Below, piece after piece: positions 43,537-51,493 of a stretch of 64,000 bases of DNA. The stretch is taken from contig NZ_CP083808.1 of NCBI RefSeq assembly GCF_020149765.1, positions 372,001-436,000 on the forward strand, in the 5' to 3' direction. How positions within the stretch are numbered: the stretch's first letter is position 1; every line of letters starts with the position of its first letter. The position numbers were made by a program, and so were the translations under genes. This DNA is from Pantoea agglomerans (lineage in GTDB: Bacteria > Pseudomonadota > Gammaproteobacteria > Enterobacterales > Enterobacteriaceae). A model generated the notes under the pieces. It ran no database searches, had not been told where the DNA came from, and saw only the letters and a program-made list of their open reading frames with translations.

Positions 43537-44034
43537 TTAATCCAGCAGCGGCTTGCGGGTCTCTTTTGGCGGCTCTGGCTTGAGTTTCTCTACCGGAATA
43601 GCGCACATGCTTTCAGCAACTATCCCCATCAGAGAGTCTTTTGGGTAGGTCTTCCACTGCCCTGGCTCCAGATCTGCATGGACAAGCTCTCCTTCCGCGA
43701 ACGGTCTGGAAAACAGGCTGTGCCCCAGGATGGCTCGCTGGTTTTTGTCGCAGTTAATCACATCAATCGCCCGCGAGCTGGAGACGTAGACGGGCGGTTC
43801 TTTGATAATCAGCGTCCGCTCTGCGTAGTTATTGATGAGATAGAAGCGGCGCAGGTGGCTATTACCCTGGTAAGTTGAAATCACCCGGTAATCGATATAG
43901 GAAGTCAGCTGGTCATCTGCCAGAATTTTCACCAGTCCAGCCGGCGCTTTGGCAGGCGGCTGCGGCCTGGGTTGACTGGTCGCCGCGCAGCCTGTCAGCA
44001 GCATCAGTGATGCCAGCCATATCAGCTTTTTCAT
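43537..44034 (-). CDS. Lipoprotein with surface-adhesin E-like domain
   Basis: A 165-residue lipoprotein; lipobox LLTGC with lipidated Cys16. The mature domain (YIDYRVISTYQGNSHLRRFYLIN, then INCDKNQ, GQWKTYPKDSLMGIVAESMCA) has the two cysteines and the W/S/C ending pattern of the surface-adhesin protein E family, first seen in Haemophilus, an adhesin and laminin/plasminogen binder. Function here is unproven. Overlaps the upstream gene by 4 bp (ATGA), so the two are translated together. Confidence 0.7.
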   Translation of the reverse strand: MKKLIWLASLMLLTGCAATSQPRPQPPAKAPAGLVKILADDQLTSYIDYRVISTYQGNSHLRRFYLINNYAERTLIIKEPPVYVSSSRAIDVINCDKNQRAILGHSLFSRPFAEGELVHADLEPGQWKTYPKDSLMGIVAESMCAIPVEKLKPEPPKETRKPLLD

Positions 44035-44651
44035 TTCGCTGCCCCGCCGGTTAAGTCAGGACGGAGGGCCGCAAGCATATCGGGCGTGACGTTCCCCTGA
44101 AGAGAACAGAGCAATAATGTCCCTTCCTTGCCCTTTTCGATCATTAACAGCTTCTCTGTGCTTTCTTTGGCTGGCGCAATGCCCGACACCGCCTGCCTGT
44201 TTTTTTCCCAGGCGCTACTGGCATCGGCTTTAATCATCGCCTGTGAGAAATAACCCTCGTCAGTTTTGCTCCAGCTTAAGCCATTAAGTCGCGACTTCAC
44301 CTCGTCGGGCGTCTCTTTGAAAATTAATCCCCAGTAATAATAGTTACCGTAATTGATTTTATTCAGGTCGCTGGTTTGTAGAAAGTATCCCGTTAGCGTC
44401 AGGTTTAATTCGCGCAGAGGCTGAGCAAACCAGAGGCTGCCATTACCCTCAGCCGATGCTTTAAACCAGGCGTAGTGCCCATCGATCGTTAACGGCGCGA
44501 CGCGGCTGAGCGTAGTGCGCTGATGATAGATTTCACTGAAAAACGTGGTGTCGCACTGCGTCAGGCTTTGCGTCAGCGTTTTGGCGTTAACAGGTGATGC
44601 CGCCCCTGCCATCCCCAGCATAAGACCAAAGGTGCAAGTAATTTTACGCAT
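44031..44651 (-). CDS. Periplasmic protein of unknown function
   Basis: A 206-residue protein with a Sec signal peptide (cleavage likely after PVNA, about residue 23). The mature part has two cysteines (TQCDTTF and LLLCSLQG) that may pair, and a WxxLFKETPDEVKSRLNGLS-like segment. I do not recognise the family. It is the first gene of a two-gene unit with the surface-adhesin E-like lipoprotein, so it probably works with that protein in the envelope. A ribosome site (GGGATAT) lies before the ATG. Confidence 0.6.
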   Translation of the reverse strand: MRKITCTFGLMLGMAGAASPVNAKTLTQSLTQCDTTFFSEIYHQRTTLSRVAPLTIDGHYAWFKASAEGNGSLWFAQPLRELNLTLTGYFLQTSDLNKINYGNYYYWGLIFKETPDEVKSRLNGLSWSKTDEGYFSQAMIKADASSAWEKNRQAVSGIAPAKESTEKLLMIEKGKEGTLLLCSLQGNVTPDMLAALRPDLTGGAAK

Positions 44652-44922
44652 GTAATATCCCTATCGTTAAAAATACGCCTTTTTATCGGCGCGCGGCGAT
44701 GAAACTTTACGTCTCTGTTATTTACTCCGCCGACTGGCGCGTCGAAAAGCCGTATGGCTATATTCTGCCAGCGTGAATCTGTTCATCGCCCTGAGCAAAC
44801 CCTGCGCGCGCCAGGGAAGGATAATGAGCGGCGCAATTCTTTCCAATACCGGTTACGCCTGAACGGATTTAATAGACAACTCGCTACGCTGGATACCACC
44901 AGCACATCAGAGGCTTTACGTT

Positions 44923-45561
44923 ATGATCCCGTTCTCTAATGGTTTTTTCCTCAGTCTTTCGCTCTGTCTTGATATCGGCCTCGCCAATATCGCGATGATA
45001 ACGCTGGCGATGCAGCGCGGTTATTTTCATGGTTTCTGTCTGGGCGTCGGCACCTGCGTGGGCGATTTAATCTACGCGCTTCTGGCGATGGCGGGAATGG
45101 CGATACTGCTTCAGTATGAAGCCGTACGCTGGATCCTGTGGCTTGGGGGTGGCGCGATGCTTATCTGGTTTGCGGTCAAAATGTTTATTGCCGCGTTCCA
45201 GAACAGGAGCGCGCTGAAGGAGAGTAAAACCCATCACTACCGTTCGCTGCTGCGCGAATTCGGGCGCGGGATCCTGCTCGCGCTCTCCTCTCCGACCGCT
45301 ATTTTGTGGTTCGCCACCGTGGGCGGCGCGCTAATTTCCCGCATGGGGCAGCACAGCCTGACGGCCTCAGCCTCTTTTTTAGGCGGTTTTTTTATTGCGG
45401 GCCTGTTCTGGACCTGCATGGTATGTCTGGTTGGCAGCGTCGGCGGCAAACTGCCTGGGCATCGACTGCTTAAATATTCTTACATCGCCTCGGCGGGGAT
45501 ATTTACCTGCTTCGCTCTTTACGTGATCGTATCAGGATATCGAGAATTTATACTGACCTGA
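44923..45561 (+). CDS. LysE/RhtB-family amino-acid exporter
   Basis: A 212-residue, six-segment exporter: NGFFLSLSLCLDIGLANIAM then GYFHGFCLGVGTCVGDLIYALLAMAG and GRGILLALSSPTAILWFATVGG follow the LysE/RhtB pattern, including the conserved GxxLG and NPxxxxFF-like (here SPTAILWF) motifs. It exports an amino acid or related molecule. Its last 30 bp overlap the last 30 bp of the convergent AraC gene at 45532, which is very likely its regulator. The exported substrate is unknown. Confidence 0.88.
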   Translation: MIPFSNGFFLSLSLCLDIGLANIAMITLAMQRGYFHGFCLGVGTCVGDLIYALLAMAGMAILLQYEAVRWILWLGGGAMLIWFAVKMFIAAFQNRSALKESKTHHYRSLLREFGRGILLALSSPTAILWFATVGGALISRMGQHSLTASASFLGGFFIAGLFWTCMVCLVGSVGGKLPGHRLLKYSYIASAGIFTCFALYVIVSGYREFILT

Positions 45562-46353
45562 GCCGACCTGCGAAGCATAGTGATGGGGCGTGGTTCCCAT
45601 CACCTTTCGGAAAGCGTTAATAAAATGACTCTGGTCGTAAAACCCGAGCATAATAGCCGCATCAATGGGATGAACATCTCTGCGCAATAGCTCCCGGGCC
45701 TGGTTCAGACGCAGCTGCATATGATATTGCAGAGGCGGCAAGCCCGTATGGTGGGTGAAACAGCGAACAAGATGATATTTACTCAGCCCTGCTATTTGCG
45801 CCAGCTTCTCCAGCTGTGGCTTGACGCTGAGATGCTCGCGTAAATAGTCAATAACCACGCCAACCCGCTGCGCATCGCTACCCTGCGGGCTGTCGGGCGT
45901 TTCCAGCAGCTCACCACACAGCAATATCAGCTCCTGCTCCTGATTAGCGCTGCTTTGACCCAGCTGAGCCGAGGAGGCAAAGCGACACAGCGCATCAAAC
46001 AGCGAGGCATTATTGATTATCCCCTCACGCAACAGAGGAGCCGACTGCCCGCTCTGGGCATTTTCCTCATCTGAGACCATTTTCATGACGGCCTGCGGCA
46101 TATGCACGCTGATAAACTCGACGCACTGGGTGTCAAAGCGCGACGCCTGAATAGTGCCTGGATTATATAAAGTTATCTGGCCACTTTTAACGTATGACTT
46201 TTTTCCTGACAGCCAGATCTCCTCAACGCCCGACAGGTTGGCGCTGATAACATATTCTTCATGAAGATGTCTGGGAAAGCCGGACTCGCTGGCTTTAACA
46301 CGAGAGCACTCAATCCCGTTGCGGCTAAACCATTCTGCGGAGCGTAGTGACAA
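45532..46353 (-). CDS. AraC-family regulator, partner of the LysE-type exporter
   Basis: A 273-residue protein with an N-terminal cupin-like sensing domain (residues 1-150: HLHEEYVISANLSG, LYNPGTIQ) and a C-terminal AraC domain (LEKLAQIAGLSKYHLVRCFT, then PIDAAIMLGFYDQSHFINAFRK and GTTPHHYAS). This layout is typical for AraC regulators of amino-acid efflux genes of the LysE family. The two genes end tail to tail with a 30-bp overlap, so transcription of one may affect the other. Confidence 0.88.
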   Translation of the reverse strand: MSLRSAEWFSRNGIECSRVKASESGFPRHLHEEYVISANLSGVEEIWLSGKKSYVKSGQITLYNPGTIQASRFDTQCVEFISVHMPQAVMKMVSDEENAQSGQSAPLLREGIINNASLFDALCRFASSAQLGQSSANQEQELILLCGELLETPDSPQGSDAQRVGVVIDYLREHLSVKPQLEKLAQIAGLSKYHLVRCFTHHTGLPPLQYHMQLRLNQARELLRRDVHPIDAAIMLGFYDQSHFINAFRKVMGTTPHHYASQVGSGQYKFSIS

Positions 46354-46507
46354 GGCAGCTGACCTTATGCAGGAAACATCAATATTTATTAATGCGTTAT
46401 AAAATCACCTACCGGACATCAATTCAACCACCCGTCCGGGTTTTCCGCTTTTGACGAACAGCTTAAGAGAATCGACCAATAGTGGCGGCCCAGGATGCAG
46501 CGCGCAA
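46354..46507. other. Intergenic region, AraC promoter side
   Basis: Upstream region of the AraC gene; together with the gabT terminator and the following 140 bp, 46354-46679 holds no gene. Confidence 0.4.
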
Positions 46508-46539
46508 TAAAAAAGCCGTAGGCTGTAAAGCTACGGCTT
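46508..46539 (-). terminator. Terminator of gabT
   Basis: On the minus strand, AAGCCGTAG/CTACGGCTT with a 9-nt loop, followed by TTTTTTATT. It lies 140 bp past the gabT stop. Confidence 0.8.
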
Positions 46540-46679
46540 GATCGCTGTGGCCGGGGCGCGTGAAGGCAACGTGCGGCGGCGCGAAGTTTATAGCGCAATG
46601 TAAACAGAGTGACGCTGGAGATAGTTATCCATGCTGGTGCGCCACCTCAGCCGGATGAGTCAGCTTCATCATTCGCCTG

Positions 46680-47945
46680 TTACTGTTTCGTCGCGGCTTC
46701 GATAATTCTCAGCGCCGAGTCGAACTGAGCGTCTGGAATGGTCAGAGGATAGAGGAAGCGGATTACGTTGCCATACTGGCCGCAGGTCAGCAGCAGCAGT
46801 CCCTGCTCAAGCGCCCGCTTTTGAATTTTTTGCGCCGCGGCGGCGGACGGCTCGCCGGTCTGCGCGTCGCAAAACTCCGCCGCGATCATCGACCCTAAGC
46901 CACGTACCTCCGCCAGCTCGGGGCACCATGCCTGGCAATCCCTTAACACCACGCGCAGGCGCTCGCCCAGCGCATCGGCGCGCTGACAAAGCTGTTCGTC
47001 TTTAATGATATCCAGCACCGCGTGCGCGCAGGCCACAGCCATAGGATTACCCGCATAGGTGCCGCCCAGACCGCCCGGCGCCGGTGCGTCCATGATCTCT
47101 GCTTTGCCCACCACGCCGGAGAGCGGCATACCGCCCGCCAGGCTTTTCGCCATGGTCATCAGATCGGGCTGATGTTGATAGTGATCCATTGCAAATAGCT
47201 TGCCGGTGCGGGCAAAGCCGCTCTGCACCTCATCCGCAATCATAACAATGCCGTGCTTATCACAGATGCTGCGGATAGCGGCAATCAGCTCTGGCGGCGC
47301 CACATTAAACCCGCCCTCGCCCTGCACCGGCTCAAAGATAATCGCCGCCACCTGCGTCGGCTCAATATCACACTTAAACAGGCGCTCAATGGCGTTGACC
47401 GCATCGGCGGTTGTCACCTTATGCAGCCCGGCAGGATAAGGCACATGGAAAACTGAACCGGGGAAAGGGCCGAAACCGATTTTATAGGGCGCGACTTTGC
47501 CCGTCAGCGCCATCGTCATATAGGTGCGCCCGTGGAAGCCGCCGCCGAAGGCGATAACGCCTGGACGTCTGGTATGGGCGCGCGCGATTTTTATCGCGTT
47601 TTCCACCGCCTCAGCGCCGGTGGAGAAGAAAGCGGTTTTCAGCTCGCCCTTAATCGGCGCGGCGGCGTTAATTTTTTCTGCCAGAGAGATGTAACTCTCG
47701 TAAGGCACAATCTGATAGGCGGTATGGGTAAAGGCTTTCAGCTGCTGCTCCATCGCCTGCACCAGCCGGGGATGACGATGGCCGGTATTGAGCACGGCGA
47801 TGCCCGCGGCAAAATCGATATATTGATTCCCCTCGACATCCGTCAGCGTACTGTTTTCCGCTGAGCTGGCGTAAAAATTACACATTACGCCCACGCCGCG
47901 CGGCGTGGCATTCAGTCGACGCTGCTGAAGATCGTTATTACCCAT
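46680..47945 (-). CDS. gabT: 4-aminobutyrate aminotransferase
   Basis: A 421-residue class III PLP aminotransferase converting GABA and 2-oxoglutarate to succinate semialdehyde and glutamate. GVGVMCNFYASSAENSTLTDVEG, VEGNQYIDFAAGIAVLNTGHRHP, STGAEAVENAIKIARAHTRRPGV, VAAIIFEPVQGEGGFNV, MIADEVQSGFARTGK and MTMAKSLAGGMPLSG (PLP lysine) are the GabT/PuuE pattern. The partner dehydrogenase GabD is not in the window. A divergent MocR regulator starts 101 bp away. PuuE, the putrescine-route paralogue, cannot be fully ruled out. Confidence 0.85.
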   Translation of the reverse strand: MGNNDLQQRRLNATPRGVGVMCNFYASSAENSTLTDVEGNQYIDFAAGIAVLNTGHRHPRLVQAMEQQLKAFTHTAYQIVPYESYISLAEKINAAAPIKGELKTAFFSTGAEAVENAIKIARAHTRRPGVIAFGGGFHGRTYMTMALTGKVAPYKIGFGPFPGSVFHVPYPAGLHKVTTADAVNAIERLFKCDIEPTQVAAIIFEPVQGEGGFNVAPPELIAAIRSICDKHGIVMIADEVQSGFARTGKLFAMDHYQHQPDLMTMAKSLAGGMPLSGVVGKAEIMDAPAPGGLGGTYAGNPMAVACAHAVLDIIKDEQLCQRADALGERLRVVLRDCQAWCPELAEVRGLGSMIAAEFCDAQTGEPSAAAAQKIQKRALEQGLLLLTCGQYGNVIRFLYPLTIPDAQFDSALRIIEAATKQ

Positions 47946-47998
47946 AGTAAGCCCCTTCCGTTCACAATTTATTTAAATATGAGAGACAATCTGTCAGC

Positions 47999-48048
47999 AT
48001 TTGGTACCTTATTCGAGAGCCAAATCATTTTATTTGCAGGATCCAAAT
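47999..48048. promoter_or_regulatory. CCAAAT-type repeats between gabT and MocR 2
   Basis: CCAAAT at 48020 (in GAGCCAAAT) and at 48043 (in GATCCAAATG) are 23 bp apart, the second overlapping the ATG of the MocR gene; an inverted copy ATTTGG lies at 47999. The same arrangement, GAGCCAATT twice 24 bp apart overlapping the start, is seen at the other MocR gene. Confidence 0.5.
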
Positions 48049-49519
48049 GCACTCACTTGCCGGGGATGTGATCAGACAGGCATTTTTTAGCGGCACCGAA
48101 GAAAAGCTGCATAAGCGTCTCTATACCGCCATCTGTAACGCCATTCTTTCGGGCAACCTGCCCCCCTCCTCGCGTATGCCGCCCACGCGCGATCTGGCCA
48201 GTGAGCTGGCGCTGTCGCGCAATACGGTCTTGCGGGTCTATGAGCAGTTACAGGCAGAGGGCTATATTTCGTCCCGGACGGGCAGCGGCACCCTGGTGAC
48301 GCACAGCGTGCTGGATAATCTTGACTGCCGACCGGCGGTCAAACAAGAGGCGGCGCCAGTCGAGGACGCCTCCCTGCTGTCGGATCGCGGCCTGCAGTTA
48401 CTGGCGCACGCCAGCGCAAGTCCCAGGCAGTGGGGGGCGTTTTTACCCGGCGTTCCCGATGTTGCGAACTTTCCTCATCGCGTGCTGAAAAAATTCTACG
48501 ATCGCCAGGCGCGCCAGCTTTCGCCGGCGCTTTTGACCTATGACACCACGGGCGGCTCAGAGGTGCTAAAGGCCGCGCTGACCGACTATCTGCGCACGGC
48601 GCGCGGCGTGCAGTGCTCGCCGGATCAGATCCTGATTACCGAGGGGATTCATCAGGCGCTCGATCTGGTGACGCGTTCGCTCTGCAATCCAGGCGACAAA
48701 GCCTGGACCGAGGAGCCGGGGTACTGGGGAATTAAAAATATTCTCCGTATGAACGGCGTAGCAATCGTCCCCATGCCGGTGGATGACCAGGGACTGATCC
48801 CCGACGCCGGGGTCGACATCCCGCCAAAGCTGATCTTTGTGACCCCCTCTCACCAGTATCCTCTCGGTTCGGTAATGAGCCTGAGCCGCAGGCAGCAGCT
48901 GCTGGCGCAGGCGCGCAAAAGCCATAGCTGGATCGTTGAAGATGATTATGACAGCGAGTTTCGCTTCGCCGGCCAGCCGATTCCTGCCTTACAGGGATTA
49001 GAGGCCGACAGCCCGGTAATTTATGTCGGCACCTTCAGTAAAACCCTCTACCCCGCACTTCGCCTCGGCTATATGGTGCTGCCTGAGCAGCTCAAAACGC
49101 CGCTGAAAAGAATGCATAGCGAGCTTTATCGCGGAGGACATCAGCTGATGCAGGCCGCGCTGGCTGACTTTATCAGGGAGGGATATTACGCGGCCCATAT
49201 ACGCAAAATGCGTCAGTTATATAGCCGACGCAGGCAGGTGCTGGTTAATTTGATCAATGACCTGTCAGGCAGCGCCTGTTTGGGTCAGTACAACAGCAAT
49301 GCCGGACTGCATCTGATTATGCAGCTGCCCGCAGAGGTTGATGATGTGGCACTGGCGCAGCGCGCTAATCGACAGGGCATTCTGGTGCGCCCCCTGTCGA
49401 GTTATTACGCGGGCGAAAAACGCCTCTCAGGTTTACTGCTGGGCTTTGCGAGCATGGAAGAGACGGAAATCCGCACCCAGTTTCACCGTCTCGCCTCGCT
49501 GATTAACGAGCCAGGGTAA
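48047..49519 (+). CDS. MocR-family (GabR-like) transcriptional regulator, paralogue 2
   Basis: A 490-residue winged-helix/aminotransferase fusion. N-terminal wHTH: RMPPTRDLASELALSRNTVL; PLP-domain marks: ITEGIHQALDLVTRSL, EPGYWGIKNILRMNG, VEDDYDSEFRFAG and GTFSKTLYPALRLGYMV with the PLP lysine. It is clearly a paralogue of the regulator at 19348-20835. It is divergent from gabT and probably activates it in response to GABA, by analogy with Bacillus GabR. The ATG start lies inside one of the CCAAAT boxes, which suggests autoregulation. Confidence 0.88.
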   Translation: MHSLAGDVIRQAFFSGTEEKLHKRLYTAICNAILSGNLPPSSRMPPTRDLASELALSRNTVLRVYEQLQAEGYISSRTGSGTLVTHSVLDNLDCRPAVKQEAAPVEDASLLSDRGLQLLAHASASPRQWGAFLPGVPDVANFPHRVLKKFYDRQARQLSPALLTYDTTGGSEVLKAALTDYLRTARGVQCSPDQILITEGIHQALDLVTRSLCNPGDKAWTEEPGYWGIKNILRMNGVAIVPMPVDDQGLIPDAGVDIPPKLIFVTPSHQYPLGSVMSLSRRQQLLAQARKSHSWIVEDDYDSEFRFAGQPIPALQGLEADSPVIYVGTFSKTLYPALRLGYMVLPEQLKTPLKRMHSELYRGGHQLMQAALADFIREGYYAAHIRKMRQLYSRRRQVLVNLINDLSGSACLGQYNSNAGLHLIMQLPAEVDDVALAQRANRQGILVRPLSSYYAGEKRLSGLLLGFASMEETEIRTQFHRLASLINEPG

Positions 49520-49658
49520 GCCCCCCATAGTCAGATAACCTGTTGTAAAAGGTGATACTGCCGGTAAAGATTTTCACCCTCAGGCCCAGGCCGCTTGTGG
49601 CTGTTCGCGCGTGCATCGCCCGATGTCGCATCTCCGCCGTCACAGGCGGCCTTCAGCG

Positions 49659-51431
49659 TCAGGGCGCGTCCTGTTTCCTCAGCAGCCACGCATCCAGTGC
49701 CTTATCATCCATTGGCCGCGCATAAAAATAGCCCTGCGCCTGATCGCTGCCATATTCGCTGAGAAGCCGTCCGGTTTCCTCGTCCTCTACCCCTTCGGCC
49801 AGCACGACGTAATCCAGCGCTTTCAGCATACTGATAATGCTGTGCGCGATGGTGCGCGAAGCAATATCCGTTGCAAGGTTGCTTATCAGAGAGCGATCGA
49901 GCTTGATAACATCCAGCGGTATGCGCCGCAGATAGCTGATATTGCTGTAGCCGGAGCCGAAGTCATCGAGAGAAAGGGTGAAGCCACGCTGCCTGAGCCG
50001 CTCCAGCCCGCGCATCGCCAGCGAACTCTCCATGATACGTTCGGTTTCCAGACACTCAATGCCGAGCAGCGAAGGCGTCAGGCGATGCCGGTTTATTTTT
50101 CTCTCAAGATCCTCAGCAAATCCTTCATCCGCAAAATCATTAAGGCTGACATTAACGGTAATCGGCAGCTGGATGTCGCTATCGCGCAGACGCGCCAGGC
50201 GCATAATGGCGCGATCGATAACCCACGTCGTCATCGTCGGCAGCTGTCCCGTTTTCTCCGCCAGCGGAACAAACGCGCCTGGCAACAGCTCGCCGTGTTC
50301 GGGATGGCACCAGCGGATCAGCGCCTCCAGCCCGACGGGCGCACCGGTTCGCAGGCAAATTTTAGGCTGATAGACCAGATAGAGGCCCCCTTCTTTGCGC
50401 AGCGCCGCGGCGAACTCATGCATCAGCTTAAAATCACGGGTGTGCTGCACATCCGTCGATGCGTTATAGGCCCTGGCAGGCACGCCGCTTCCGTTCGCTT
50501 CATGCAGCGCGCTGGCGGCGCGGCGCAGAATTTCCTGCGCGCTAAAGTGGCCCGCGATAAAGTCACTCTCTCCGGTATGGGCAGTCAGCGTCAGCGACAG
50601 GCCTGCGCCTAAATCGGCGCTAATCTCCCGCAGCCGCTCCTCTGTCCGCGCCGCGCTCAGTGGGCTATCCCCGGGCGTCAGCAGCGCAAAGCGCCCGGCA
50701 CCGAGAGCATAAAGCCGCTCGTCAGGAGCGGGCCGCAGCCGCTGCGGCAGCAGCGCGGCAATATCTTTTAGCAAAGCCTCGACCGGCCCCACGCCCATGG
50801 TGCGAGCCAGCTCACAGGCGCGCGGCATATCGATGGCGTCGATTAACACCAGACGACGCGGCGAGAGATCGCCGGAGGCGGCGAGATAGTGGAGATCGCG
50901 CATCAGCCGCTGCTGGTTGGGCATGCCGGTGACCGGGTCGGTAAATCCCGCCGCATGCCAGGCCTCCAGAAAGGAGATCACCAGATTAGCCAGCATCTTA
51001 AGCGTCAGCAGCTGTTCAGCGCTAAAAGCACGAGGTTCGCCATCCGTTACGCAGAGCGTGCCGAGTATCTGCCCCTCGCGATCCTTCAGCGGCACGCCGG
51101 CATAAAAGCGGATAAACGGCACATCGGTGACATAGCGATGCGTCATAAAGCGCGTATCGAGCAGGGTGTCCGGTATCACCATCTCGGCGTCATTATCCAC
51201 GACGTAGCGGCAGAGGGCGTCTTCGCGCGCGGTCTGTTTCAGCGCGAAATTATGCCCGGCCCGGATATATTGATCGCTGTCGTCCAGCACTGAGACAAAA
51301 CTGCCTGGAATGCCCAGTACCTGGCTGGCCAGCTGGACAAACTGACCCAGCACATCGTCACGGCACGCATCAGGTTCGCGCAGCGCCTGCAGCACGCCGT
51401 GGCGGGGGCGCTGATTAGCAAGTTCGTGCAT
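49659..51431 (-). CDS. GAF-GGDEF(degenerate)-EAL protein, probable c-di-GMP phosphodiesterase
   Basis: A 590-residue protein. GAF domain about residues 20-155 (FVSVLDDSDQYIRAG, FIRFYAGVPL), a GGDEF-like domain about 160-310 whose motif reads LGAGRFALL, so it cannot make c-di-GMP, and an EAL domain about 330-580 with catalytic features in place: EALIRW, VNVS, IECLETE, LDDFGSGYS, IKLDRS and AEGVED. It should hydrolyse c-di-GMP. It follows, by 62 bp, a second GAF protein with the opposite pattern of decay (51494-53653). A probable two-gene operon. Confidence 0.9.
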   Translation of the reverse strand: MHELANQRPRHGVLQALREPDACRDDVLGQFVQLASQVLGIPGSFVSVLDDSDQYIRAGHNFALKQTAREDALCRYVVDNDAEMVIPDTLLDTRFMTHRYVTDVPFIRFYAGVPLKDREGQILGTLCVTDGEPRAFSAEQLLTLKMLANLVISFLEAWHAAGFTDPVTGMPNQQRLMRDLHYLAASGDLSPRRLVLIDAIDMPRACELARTMGVGPVEALLKDIAALLPQRLRPAPDERLYALGAGRFALLTPGDSPLSAARTEERLREISADLGAGLSLTLTAHTGESDFIAGHFSAQEILRRAASALHEANGSGVPARAYNASTDVQHTRDFKLMHEFAAALRKEGGLYLVYQPKICLRTGAPVGLEALIRWCHPEHGELLPGAFVPLAEKTGQLPTMTTWVIDRAIMRLARLRDSDIQLPITVNVSLNDFADEGFAEDLERKINRHRLTPSLLGIECLETERIMESSLAMRGLERLRQRGFTLSLDDFGSGYSNISYLRRIPLDVIKLDRSLISNLATDIASRTIAHSIISMLKALDYVVLAEGVEDEETGRLLSEYGSDQAQGYFYARPMDDKALDAWLLRKQDAP

Positions 51432-51493
51432 CAGATATCCTCCGCTTCACGCTGCGTCCCGGAGCGAAATTAACAATGGAGTTGGTACCTTGA

